The notes: generated by a model from the sequence alone, not told the origin. Numbered from the stretch's first letter, positions 45,240 through 52,614 are shown. The stretch: 64,000 bases of DNA from Mangrovimonas sp. ST2L15 (GCF_001280515.1 NZ_LBIQ01000030.1:186001-250000); one strand, 5' to 3'. Numbers and translations are program-made.

Positions 45240-45331
45240 AGCTAATGTTCTAACCAGACTGAACTACGGAGCCATTTTAAAATATCTTTGTGGCTCCGGT
45301 GGGATTCGAACCCACGACCTATAGCGTGTCA
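45240..45331 (-). ncRNA. Circularly permuted tRNA-like pair (3' half before 5' half), Val-type GAC anticodon
   Basis: Read on the minus strand, a 3' half comes first (45331 to 45291): TGACAC loop part, GCTAT, AGGTC, T arm GTGGG-TTCGAAT-CCCAC, acceptor CGGAGCC and A73. After a 17-base spacer a 5' half follows (45273 to 45240): acceptor GGCTCCG, TA at 8-9, D arm GTTC-(10 nt)-GAAC, A26, TTAGC, T32. Joined in canonical order they give a 75-nt tRNA with 7/7 acceptor pairs, 5/5 T-stem, 4/4 D-stem, 4/5 anticodon-stem pairs, U33 and anticodon GAC. The simplest origin is tandem duplication with loss of the outer halves. Whether the RNA is processed and joined is unknown. Confidence 0.55.
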
Positions 45332-45456
45332 ACTATTTTTTGGTTAATAGTCAAAACCTCCAAGTCTGGTTGGATATAAAAGGGTCATACGAAACCGCAA
45401 CCTTCTATACAATAGTGCCATACAGAAACACCCAACAAGACCAGCTTGATATTATC

Positions 45457-45480
45457 TCCTGCGTAGGCAGGAAGTTTTTT
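45457..45480 (+). repeat. REP-like hairpin with T-run
   Basis: TCCTGC-GTAG-GCAGGA is a perfect stem followed on the plus strand by AAG and six T. This core resembles a short palindrome that I recall as frequent in flavobacterial intergenic regions. It could act as a plus-strand terminator or simply be a dispersed repeat within the tRNA-like array. Confidence 0.5.
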
Positions 45481-45497
45481 AATGAACTATTCATTTA

Positions 45498-45570
45498 AGG
45501 AACATACAGGAATTGAACCCGCAACTTTCCGAGAGACAGTCGGGTGCTCTACCTTTTGAACTACCCTCCT
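45498..45570 (-). ncRNA. tRNA-like unit, 73 nt, Asp-type GTC anticodon, unpaired acceptor
   Basis: The length and all internal positions are canonical: TA at 8-9, D arm GTTC-AAAAGGTA-GAGC, anticodon arm CCCGA-CTGTCTC-TCGGA (anticodon GTC, 4/5 pairs), 5-nt variable region and T arm GCGGG-TTCAATT-CCTGT. The acceptor halves AGGAGGG and ATGTTCC do not pair properly, so normal end processing and charging are unlikely. It keeps the elbow-forming arms and loses the acceptor, as expected for a tRNA mimic or a decaying gene. Confidence 0.6.
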
Positions 45571-45798
45571 ATTTTTAGTGTGGGAATTGAAGGATTAGTT
45601 CGCAAGTCTTCTATCTATTTTCCAATCGTGCTCATGAATGCTTTGCATTTCGAACCTCCTAAGCAAAATGCAACAAGTTTTAGCTCAAAATCAATATTTA
45701 ATATTGTTGATTCGCTGAATGCATAAATGCATTTCAGACAGTTTCAGCACTCCAACGCTGACTAATTCCCGAGAATTCCCCAGCATTTAGGCCGGGGA

Positions 45799-46389
45799 TT
45801 ACAACAAGCCGTTTAGTCTATTTTTAAACCAACCGTTTGAAGCTTCTTTTTCCTTTTCTAACTCTTTTTTCTCTTCATTTTCTTTAACACGCTCTTTATT
45901 ATTTCTCTCCTTTCTTTTTTTATCTACACGTGTTAAAACGTCATCTACATAGTAAGAAAAATCATTATTCATACTTAGTTGCTTCGCTTCTTTCAAAGCA
46001 TCTTGAGCAGCTTTATAGTCTTCTTGAGCTTCCATGATATAGCCTTGATACAAGGCTATTAATGCTCTATCAATACCTTTAACATCTTTAGCATAATCAA
46101 TCACTTTTTGAGCCACATCATAATCATGGTTGTTAATTAAAACCATGATGTAATCAGGGTATACATAAGATGCTTCTATATTGATTGCGATAGCCTTTTC
46201 AAAATAACTTTTTGCTATCTCATAGTCATTCAATTGCTCACTGTAAACTTTACCCATTAGGTGTAACCCTCGTACATTTTCTGGATCGTAAGACAGTGCA
46301 TAATTTAAAGCCTCCACTGCTTTCTCCAATTCATAGGGATAATTCTCTATGGCTCGAAACAGATACATGTTATTTAAATTTGTTTCCAT
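45799..46389 (-). CDS. TPR protein with charged C-terminal tail, partner of the tRNA-like array
   Basis: From the ATG at 46389 the protein is 196 aa (METNLNNMYLFRAIENYPYE). Four TPR-like repeats cover about 10-150 (ALNYALSYDPENVRGLHLMGKVYSEQ, SYFEKAIAINIEASYVYPDYIMVL). A very Lys/Glu/Arg-rich tail (about 155-185) ends in SNGWFKNRLNGLL. An in-frame upstream extension to 46563 exists, but it overlaps structured leader sequence and lacks protein-like composition. A GC-rich hairpin (45778-45797) follows the stop, then the tRNA-like array and slipin. It may be a scaffold for an RNP; function unknown. Confidence 0.85.
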   Translation of the reverse strand: METNLNNMYLFRAIENYPYELEKAVEALNYALSYDPENVRGLHLMGKVYSEQLNDYEIAKSYFEKAIAINIEASYVYPDYIMVLINNHDYDVAQKVIDYAKDVKGIDRALIALYQGYIMEAQEDYKAAQDALKEAKQLSMNNDFSYYVDDVLTRVDKKRKERNNKERVKENEEKKELEKEKEASNGWFKNRLNGLL

Positions 46390-46709
46390 TTTCTTTAGTT
46401 TTAATAATAAATACTTCTGCAAGCTTACAGTACAAATCCTGTAAGGTGCTAACTGTTTGGATAGTTGTATCCTAAAATGAATGCGTAGGAAATCAATCCG
46501 AAACGGTAAATCTATTTGCTTCGGATCTCTTGTGGAAAGTTCTACAGAAAATACCGAAGCCAACTGAATGATCCATGATCACCCTTTTGTATTGTAATTG
46601 CTATAAGCTTTAACATGGCTTCTTAAGTTTTTATAAATATTATTTATTTTGACAGTTTGTTTATTGAAAACTGCGGTGCAAAGATGAAAACAAATTTTTA
46701 AAATCCAAA
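46390..46709 (-). promoter_or_regulatory. Promoter and long structured leader of the TPR/tRNA-like/slipin locus
   Basis: A strong promoter, TTTG (46709 to 46706), 19 bases, CATCTTTG (46686 to 46679), would give a leader of about 280 nt. It contains CAGTTT/AAACTG, TGATC-ATG-GATCA (46567-46579), and GCTTCGG/CCGAAGC (46518-46524 with 46554-46560), which competes with ATCCGAA/TTCGGAT (46496-46502 with 46520-46526). Near the ATG there is a 7-bp stem CTTACAG/CTGTAAG preceded by TTAGCACC, reminiscent of a tRNA anticodon arm. A 13-base motif in it (46432-46444) recurs in the slipin leader (44786-44798). The mutually exclusive hairpins suggest a switch, but this is not shown. Confidence 0.55.
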
Positions 46710-46896
46710 CAAATTTTTGATTTTAATTTACTGATTATCAATGCTTTATAATGTTTTTAGACATAGTTATTCCTGTCCGCTTATGGCAGATAAATAGAGC
46801 TTAATGGCAACATACTGTCTCTCAATTGCTTACTCTTCAATTGCTGTATTCTTACTTTTTAAAATCTTGTTCCAAATTCTTCAAAAATTTTTTCAT

Positions 46897-46925
46897 AAAA
46901 AAAGCGCCCAATACCTTGGACGCTT
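46897..46925 (-). terminator. Terminator downstream of the ppc / small CxxC ORF
   Basis: AAGCGCCCAA and TTGGACGCTT form a 10-bp stem with one C-A mismatch and a 4-nt loop. The minus strand continues into a run of T. Between this hairpin and the TPR promoter (46710-46896) I see only a short direct repeat TCAATTGCT and no gene. Confidence 0.7.
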
Positions 46926-46965
46926 CTAAATCTATATATGTTTCTAACTTAAGTCAATAAAAAAA

Positions 46966-47085
46966 TCAGTTTGAAATAGATACATAACGCCCTTTTCTTT
47001 GTGGATTACTTGATTCAATCCCACAAAAATCACACTGCTGTAAATACAGTGGTCCAGTTGCTTTATGTATACTTAAATTTCTCAT
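46966..47085 (-). CDS. Putative 39-aa CxxC protein downstream of ppc
   Basis: The ORF starts at the ATG at 47085 and has a single CDFC (C18, C21) followed by GIESSNPQRKGRYVSISN. An in-frame upstream ATG would give 45 aa. A promoter-like GATATTTG lies about 10 bases upstream of the shorter start, and a terminator lies 40 bases downstream. This arrangement, rather than homology, is the evidence that it is a gene. The CxxC could be half of a zinc site in a dimer. Function unknown. Confidence 0.4.
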   Translation of the reverse strand: MRNLSIHKATGPLYLQQCDFCGIESSNPQRKGRYVSISN

Positions 47086-47133
47086 TAGTTCTGCAAATAT
47101 CATAAAAATCAGGATACTTACAAATTTATCTTT

Positions 47134-49719
47134 CTAAGCTGAATTTCTACTAGCATTGATATTTCCAAATAAGGAACGGGTCACCAATTTTTCGAAAACC
47201 TCTATTTTCTCTTTATCTGGATCTCCCTCTTTCTGCATTTCTTGAATCTTTTTCAGGGCGTATTGCTGTATGGTCAAAAGAGGTAATACAATGGATTCCC
47301 TTATGGCTATAGAAGCCTTCCCTGAAGGTTCTTCCTGCATTAATTCTGAATACCCTGTCAACTTCAAAATAAGTCGCTTGGAGGTTTCAGATTCCTCATA
47401 GATGATTTTCCAAAATTCCCCAAACTCAGGATCATCAGCCATGTATTTGGTTAGATCAAAAAAGGATTTGGATAAGGACATCATACTGTTTTCGATCAAT
47501 GTTTTGAAAAAGCTAGATCCCTTATATAATTCCACGACTTTATCAAACTCACCAGCATCTTCATAATGTTTCAATGCTGTTCCAACTCCATAAAATCCGG
47601 GAACATTTTGTTTTAACTGACTCCAACTACCTACAAATGGAATAGCCCGTAAATCTTCAAATACCAGTTCAGAAGACTTTCCTCGCTTGGAAGGTCTACT
47701 TCCTATATTTGTTTTGGCATAATATTTAAGTGTACTCATGCGCTCCAAATAAGGCACAAATTTTGGGTGCCCTTTAAAGTCTGAATACGCCTTATAACTT
47801 CTTTTTGCCAAATCATCCATCACTTCAATATGTTCTTGTGACATAGCTAAACTTTCACCGTGCAATTTATTCTGGATTCCAGAACTGATTAATTGCTCCA
47901 AGTTATACTGGGATGAATCTAAAGTTCCAAAATTGGAACTGATGGTTTGTCCTTGAATGGTTAACTGTACTTCCTTGTCCTCAATAGTTGGCCCCAATGA
48001 AGCATAGAATTGATGGGTTTTACCTCCACCACGAGCTGGTGGTCCACCACGACCATCAAAGAAAATCACCGTTACATCATATTTTCTTGAAACCTCTGTC
48101 AAACGTTCTTTAGCTTTAAAGATTCCCCAATTGGCCATAAGATATCCACCGTCTTTAGTACCATCAGAGAAACCTAACATAATAGTTTGCTTATTGCCTC
48201 TTTTCTTTAAATGTGCCGCATATTGCGGATTGGTATAAAGTTCCTCCATGACTGCAGGTGCATTTTCCAAATCCTCGATAGTTTCAAATAATGGTCCAAT
48301 ATCTACTGTGAGGTCATCATGGAAAGCCACCAATTTTAACATAGCCCAAAGTTGCATCACATTTAGGGTAGTCTGGTTGTTACTGATGATATATCTATTG
48401 GCTGCCCTTTCCCCATTTTCTTCTTGAATGGTTTTAATAACCTTCATAGTCTCCAATGTTTTTAAAACATCTTCATCTTCAAAAATGGACAAATCAATTT
48501 TCCCCTTGATATTAGAGAGAATTTTTACTTGTTCCTGCTCAGTTAAATCATGGTAATTCTTTGGGAAAATATCACTTCCTGTTTCAAGAAGTTTATCCAC
48601 CATATCGTTGAATACCTTCGCGTGTGCTCTACTATCTTGACGAATGTCTAAATTGGCAAAATGGAAACCGAAAAGATGTACTTTATTGATCAAACTGTTT
48701 ACCTGATCGATATACAAGCTTTGATGCTCCTTGATTAAAGTCTGTTTGATGTTTTGTAAAATGGATTTAAATTCCTGTACGTCCATAGCTTTTGGGTTCT
48801 TACCCTCACACATAGGTATGATTTTGCTTTCCAGTTCTGACACCTTATCTTCCACACCTCTAAAAGTCAAGCGTCTTTTTAACCTACGAACATCTTTATA
48901 GTAGTTTCTTAAAATGCTCTCTTTAAGCCTTTGAGCGACTTTCAAGGTAATTTCTGGAGTTACAAATGGATTTCCATCTCGGTCTCCCCCAGGCCAAAAT
49001 CCTATGTTGATGACTTCATTTTCTAAAACCTCATCTTCAAAAATATTCTGTTGGATGTAGTCATATATTTTTCCGAAGGAATGATAGAATACATTCTGTA
49101 AGTACCACATCAAGCTTACGGCCTCATCATAAGGTGTAGGTTTGTGGTGTTTAAAAAATGGTGTTTTACCCAACTGGGCCAACAAGTCATTTATTTTTAA
49201 AAGGTCATTGTCTTCAATAGCCTCAGAAAGATCTGTGATAATTCCCAATACCTCGCCAGGATAAAATTGCGTAGGATGCGCTGTTAAAACAATACGCACC
49301 TTAAACTCCCGAAGGTATTTTTTTAGTTCCTCCAACTTGTTTTCGGCACGGGCAGATCCTTTTAAACTTCTTAAGGTACCTATTCCATCCATGTTATTTA
49401 CAATGGGAAAAGCAGCATCTTCAATGGCATCAAATAAAACCACCTGTCTTTCAATATACTGAATGAATCTAAAAAGTAAATTTAATTGGCTTTCTTCATT
49501 TCTTCTACCTTGATACTTTTTAAAGAAGGTCTCAACAATTGTTGTTGGATTATCTCCATTCTTAAACCCTTTTTCACAGGTTTCATGAAACAACGGTAAG
49601 AGGACTCCCGTTTTTGAAATGGTATCAAAAGGCAGCGTCATAAAAATACTGTTGTAAATATGATATTTGGATAAGACGTTTTGTTTAAAGCGTGTTAATT
49701 TTGGTTGTTGTGTAGACAT
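47134..49719 (-). CDS. ppc: Phosphoenolpyruvate carboxylase
   Basis: The 861-aa enzyme (from the ATG at 49719) makes oxaloacetate from PEP and bicarbonate. The catalytic His is in VLTAHPTQFYPGE (about 160), the second catalytic region is FFDGRGGPPARGGGKTH (about 570-586), and PGGDRDGNPFVT is the PEP-binding motif. The glycine-rich loop has PPARGGG where the proteobacterial enzyme has TVGRGGG, the form I associate with the Bacteroidota group. The longer reading from 49770 adds 17 residues without support. Confidence 0.96.
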   Translation of the reverse strand: MSTQQPKLTRFKQNVLSKYHIYNSIFMTLPFDTISKTGVLLPLFHETCEKGFKNGDNPTTIVETFFKKYQGRRNEESQLNLLFRFIQYIERQVVLFDAIEDAAFPIVNNMDGIGTLRSLKGSARAENKLEELKKYLREFKVRIVLTAHPTQFYPGEVLGIITDLSEAIEDNDLLKINDLLAQLGKTPFFKHHKPTPYDEAVSLMWYLQNVFYHSFGKIYDYIQQNIFEDEVLENEVINIGFWPGGDRDGNPFVTPEITLKVAQRLKESILRNYYKDVRRLKRRLTFRGVEDKVSELESKIIPMCEGKNPKAMDVQEFKSILQNIKQTLIKEHQSLYIDQVNSLINKVHLFGFHFANLDIRQDSRAHAKVFNDMVDKLLETGSDIFPKNYHDLTEQEQVKILSNIKGKIDLSIFEDEDVLKTLETMKVIKTIQEENGERAANRYIISNNQTTLNVMQLWAMLKLVAFHDDLTVDIGPLFETIEDLENAPAVMEELYTNPQYAAHLKKRGNKQTIMLGFSDGTKDGGYLMANWGIFKAKERLTEVSRKYDVTVIFFDGRGGPPARGGGKTHQFYASLGPTIEDKEVQLTIQGQTISSNFGTLDSSQYNLEQLISSGIQNKLHGESLAMSQEHIEVMDDLAKRSYKAYSDFKGHPKFVPYLERMSTLKYYAKTNIGSRPSKRGKSSELVFEDLRAIPFVGSWSQLKQNVPGFYGVGTALKHYEDAGEFDKVVELYKGSSFFKTLIENSMMSLSKSFFDLTKYMADDPEFGEFWKIIYEESETSKRLILKLTGYSELMQEEPSGKASIAIRESIVLPLLTIQQYALKKIQEMQKEGDPDKEKIEVFEKLVTRSLFGNINASRNSA

Positions 49720-49833
49720 AAAATATGCTTGGTTTTTCATAAAATTAAGAAAGCTTTGGCAAAGGCTCAAGTCGATTTAAATATTTTAAGTATAAAATAA
49801 CGTTACAACGATTTCGAAACCCGACTTAGAAAT

Positions 49834-49857
49834 AAAAAAGGAGGCCCTAAGACCTCC
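49834..49857 (-). terminator. Terminator of ssb
   Basis: On the minus strand GGAGGTC-TTAG-GGCCTCC (one G-U pair) is followed by six T. Confidence 0.85.
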
Positions 49858-49881
49858 CTTTCATTTAAAAATAACATACGT

Positions 49882-50214
49882 CTATTTACTAAGCATCAAT
49901 AATTCATTGCAAATTATTTCTGTAATATACCTCGTTTCGCCATCCTTCGTTTCATAACTTCTCGAGGTTAATTTCCCTTCAACAGCAATTTCCTGTCCCT
50001 TGTTTACATAATTTTCAACAACTTTTACGAGTCCGTTGCGAACTACCACATTATGCCAATTGGTGCGTTCTACTTTGTTTCCCATTTTGTCTTTGTAGCT
50101 ATCATCTGTAGCCAAAGAAAATTTTGCCATTTTAGCTCCATCACCAAAAGTGATAATTTCTGGGTCTTGCCCTAATCTTCCAATCAACTGTACGTTGTTT
50201 CTAAGTGAGTTCAT
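49882..50214 (-). CDS. ssb: Short single-stranded DNA-binding protein
   Basis: The 110-aa protein is essentially one OB fold (VQLIGRLGQDPEI, WHNVVVRNGLVKVVENYVNKGQEIAVEGKLTSRSYE split over strands). It ends ELLMLSK, without the acidic DDDIPF-type tip that recruits repair and replication proteins in standard SSB. It is therefore probably a secondary SSB, such as those used in competence, repair or mobile elements; the main SSB should be elsewhere in the genome. The promoter CATCTTTG lies at 50281 to 50274. Confidence 0.92.
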   Translation of the reverse strand: MNSLRNNVQLIGRLGQDPEIITFGDGAKMAKFSLATDDSYKDKMGNKVERTNWHNVVVRNGLVKVVENYVNKGQEIAVEGKLTSRSYETKDGETRYITEIICNELLMLSK

Positions 50215-50322
50215 AATAATTTAATTTTACGGTTAAACAGTTAATACTATCGAGTTCTTATGTTTCGACAAGGCAAAGATGATTTGATTGATAGTGATTA
50301 TACGGTAGTTACCTATTTAAAT

Positions 50323-50353
50323 TCGTTTGTAAATGTTTGTAGTCGTTTGTAAA
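50323..50353 (+). repeat. Three iteron-like repeats at 10-bp spacing
   Basis: GTTTGTA recurs at 50325, 50335 and 50345, exactly one helical turn apart. The outer two share TCGTTTGTAAA (50323-50333, 50343-50353). The block lies just upstream of a weak -7 (TAAAATTG, 50371-50378) for the spermidine-synthase-like gene and in the divergent region with ssb. It looks like a multi-site binding array for a DNA-binding protein. Confidence 0.55.
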
Positions 50354-50390
50354 CGATTAAGTTTTTATTCTAAAATTGTACTTTAGCCCC

Positions 50391-51029
50391 ATGAAACGCT
50401 GGTTAAGCTATATTATTCCCTTTACCAAAAAGGTGTCATCTTCTCATAATGGTATTTTGGAAATTACTTGGTATAATGGAAAAAAACATCTCAACACCCA
50501 AAACACCAATTACTCTTATGGCTCTTTGCAACGTATTTTAAAAACCGGTTTACGGCAATTAAACATAGAAGGTTGTCAACATATTTTATTACTTGGTTTG
50601 GGAGGTGGCTGTGTGATAGAAACCCTTCGAAAAGACTTTGACTATCAAAATAAAATAACAGCTGTTGATATCGACCCAACCATGATTTCCATCACGAAAG
50701 AAGAATACGGGTTGCAGGAAAATGAGTTCTTGGAATTGATTTGCATGGATGCACATGAATTTGTTTCGAATGCAACTTCAAAATTTGACCTTATCATTGT
50801 TGATATTTTTGTCGATGATCAAGTACCGAAACTATTTTTAGAACGCCCCTTTTGGTCAGAACTAGTCCATCGTTTTTCAAAACAGGGACAATTACTATTC
50901 AATGCCTCCTTGAACGGAAATTCCAAGAATTTAAAAGCCATAGAAGAGATCTTAAATTCCAATGGTTTCCATTGCCAATGGTTAAACAAAGTTAACGGCA
51001 CAAACACTTTACTATTAGGGAAGAAATAG
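50391..51029 (+). CDS. Spermidine synthase-like SAM-dependent methyltransferase-fold protein
   Basis: The protein is 212 aa from the ATG at 50391. It has the Rossmann SAM site ILLLGLGGGCVIETL (about 63-77) and the acidic ITAVDIDPTMI typical of spermidine-synthase-like proteins, followed by DLIIVDIFVDDQVP. It lacks the N-terminal beta-hairpin domain of true polyamine synthases, so the activity is uncertain. A reading from 50376 adds 5 residues. It is divergent from ssb. Confidence 0.85.
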   Translation: MKRWLSYIIPFTKKVSSSHNGILEITWYNGKKHLNTQNTNYSYGSLQRILKTGLRQLNIEGCQHILLLGLGGGCVIETLRKDFDYQNKITAVDIDPTMISITKEEYGLQENEFLELICMDAHEFVSNATSKFDLIIVDIFVDDQVPKLFLERPFWSELVHRFSKQGQLLFNASLNGNSKNLKAIEEILNSNGFHCQWLNKVNGTNTLLLGKK

Positions 51030-51073
51030 TTTAGGAAAATTCGCTATCTTGAATAACTAAACGCGCTTCCTCC

Positions 51074-52213
51074 ATGAAAAAATATGGTCTTCTATTTGCT
51101 CTTTTGTTTTCGTTTCATTTGAGTGTTAATTCGCAATCAAAAGTAACCACGGCAGATTCTATTACTTCATACTTAGAAAGAATTGTTAAAGAGAATAACC
51201 TGCCTGGAATGAATTTCACCTATGTGAGTGATGATGGATGGCATCATGATTTTTCAGTAGGCTTGTCGGACGTTGAAAAAGAAATTCCACTAACTACTAA
51301 AAACACTTTTTTTTCTGGCAGCATTGGAAAAACCTATGCAGCAACCATCATTTTCCAATTGATTGACGAACAAAAACTGGCATACGACCAGTTGTTTAAA
51401 AGCTATTTTCCTGAAATAGATTGGTTATCTAAGCTACCAAATATCGATGAGATTACCATCGAGATGCTTCTTACCCATAGCAGTGGTTTGCCAAGATATG
51501 TTTTGCTTCCCGAAATATGGAGCCAACTTCATGAAAACCCTGATAAAGTATGGAACTACGAAGATCGCTTATCAGTTATTTTTGATAAGGAACCTATTCA
51601 CGAAGCTGGAAAGGGATTCGCTTATTCAGACACCAATTACATCTTATTAGGAATGCTTATTGAAAAGTTAACCAACAAGCCTTATTACGAACTCATTCAA
51701 GAAACCATTTTGACACCTTATGAATTAAGCTCCACTTATCCATCCCTAAAAAGGGACATGCCAAATTTGGCTGTGGGTTATTCTAAAATGCCCCCAAGTT
51801 TTATGGTTCCTAACAAAACAGTAACCGATGGTTCTTATATTTTTAATCCCCAATTTGAATGGACAGGAGGCGGATTTGCATGTACCGTTTCAGATTTAGC
51901 TCAATGGGCAACCATCTATTATACGGGTAAATTATTTTCTGACCTGGCTTTGAAAAGAATTCAAAACTATTCTCCAGAGGATTTTAAGAATGGGAAACCC
52001 ATGGTCTATAGTATGGGAAGCTTTGTCTTCAATACACCCTATGGCATTGCATATGGCCACTCTGGCTTTATGCCCGGATTCAATTCCATTTTTATGTATT
52101 ACCCCGAATTGAAAATAGGTGCTGCCATCCAAAGCAATTGTGACTATGTTGAATCCAAAATCCGATTACATGACTTAATGAATCAATTGATTGGAATTGT
52201 AAAATCTAACTAG
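51074..52213 (+). CDS. Exported serine hydrolase (beta-lactamase/class C-like)
   Basis: The 379-aa protein has a signal peptide (about 1-20). The penicillin-binding fold carries SxxK at S83-K86 (GSIGKTYAA) and the YxN motif in FAYSDTNYILLG (about 186). The third motif region is YGHSGFMPG near the C-terminus. Members include D-aminopeptidases, esterases and PBP4-like enzymes, so antibiotic hydrolysis should not be inferred. It is transcribed with the following small zinc-ribbon gene (2-base gap). Confidence 0.9.
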   Translation: MKKYGLLFALLFSFHLSVNSQSKVTTADSITSYLERIVKENNLPGMNFTYVSDDGWHHDFSVGLSDVEKEIPLTTKNTFFSGSIGKTYAATIIFQLIDEQKLAYDQLFKSYFPEIDWLSKLPNIDEITIEMLLTHSSGLPRYVLLPEIWSQLHENPDKVWNYEDRLSVIFDKEPIHEAGKGFAYSDTNYILLGMLIEKLTNKPYYELIQETILTPYELSSTYPSLKRDMPNLAVGYSKMPPSFMVPNKTVTDGSYIFNPQFEWTGGGFACTVSDLAQWATIYYTGKLFSDLALKRIQNYSPEDFKNGKPMVYSMGSFVFNTPYGIAYGHSGFMPGFNSIFMYYPELKIGAAIQSNCDYVESKIRLHDLMNQLIGIVKSN

Positions 52214-52215
52214 AT

Positions 52216-52566
52216 ATGGCAAAAAACTGTTTGGAATGTGATGAAAAAATTGTGGGACGCATCGACAAGAAGTTTTGTAGTGATGCCTGCCGAAATGCCT
52301 ACAACAACAAACTAAACAAGGACTCAAAAAACCTCATCAGGAATGTCAATAACAGATTGAGAAAAAACTATCGTATTTTGGAATCCTTGAACCCCAATCA
52401 AAAATCAAAAGCCTCCCGCTCAAAACTCATAGAAAAAGGATTTGATTTCAATTACGTTACCACCATCTACACTACCAAAGCTGGAAAAACCTATTATTTT
52501 GTATACGATCAAGGATATTTGCCATTGGAAGATGATTACTATGCCTTAGTAAAAAGAGAAAATTAG
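52216..52566 (+). CDS. Small protein with N-terminal zinc ribbon
   Basis: The 116-aa protein has four Cys near the N-terminus (C5, C8, C21, C25; NCLECDEKIVGRIDKKFCSDAC) in a DUF2116-like zinc-ribbon arrangement. A Lys/Asn-rich helical region and a beta-rich tail (YVTTIYTTKAGKTYYFVYDQGYL) follow. Positive charge suggests nucleic-acid contact. Function unknown. Confidence 0.85.
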   Translation: MAKNCLECDEKIVGRIDKKFCSDACRNAYNNKLNKDSKNLIRNVNNRLRKNYRILESLNPNQKSKASRSKLIEKGFDFNYVTTIYTTKAGKTYYFVYDQGYLPLEDDYYALVKREN

Positions 52567-52614
52567 ATTGTAACAAATAGACAAAAACAATCACTTATCC
52601 TAAAAATACCACCA

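Larger units (their letters stand above)
44758..45798 (-). other. 1-kb non-coding array of degenerate tRNA-like units between TPR and slipin genes
   Basis: No ORF of note fits this stretch. On the minus strand, T-loop signatures recur at 45653 (TTCGAAA), 45591 (TTCAATT), 45517 (TTCAATT), 45393 (TTCGTAT), 45310 (TTCGAAT) and 45223 (TTCGAGT), with another stem-loop at 45139. The spacings are 62, 74, 124, 83, 87 and 84 bases, several of them close to one tRNA length. Several units also show D arms and anticodon stems; the clearest are listed separately. Further stem-loops with 7- or 8-nt loops lie nearer slipin (CTTCAA-CGTGAGA-TTGAAG at about 44831 to 44813; GATAG/CTATC at 44869-44886). All point the same way as the flanking genes. 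This could be a decayed tRNA cluster or a functional tRNA-mimic RNA. Confidence 0.7.

Noticed and set aside
45204-45273. One contiguous tRNA gene from GGCTCCG to CTTAAGC
   Set aside because: The anticodon stem does not pair, about 5 bases are missing and the acceptor ends do not match. It is better explained as a 5' half abutting an unrelated 3' half.
45457-45480. CRISPR repeat or IS terminal repeat
   Set aside because: There is a single short palindrome, with no second copy at regular spacing and no transposase nearby.
44758-45798. tmRNA, RNase P RNA or SRP RNA
   Set aside because: No tag-peptide ORF, no conserved core of those RNAs, and too many separate T-loop signatures.
46390-46563. 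N-terminal extension of the TPR protein (58 more residues)
   Set aside because: It overlaps a hairpin-rich leader, has unusual composition and no TPR character. The ATG at 46389 starts a proper TPR protein.
51074-52213. Beta-lactamase resistance gene
   Set aside because: The fold includes many peptidases and esterases, and nothing in the sequence or context supports antibiotic hydrolysis.
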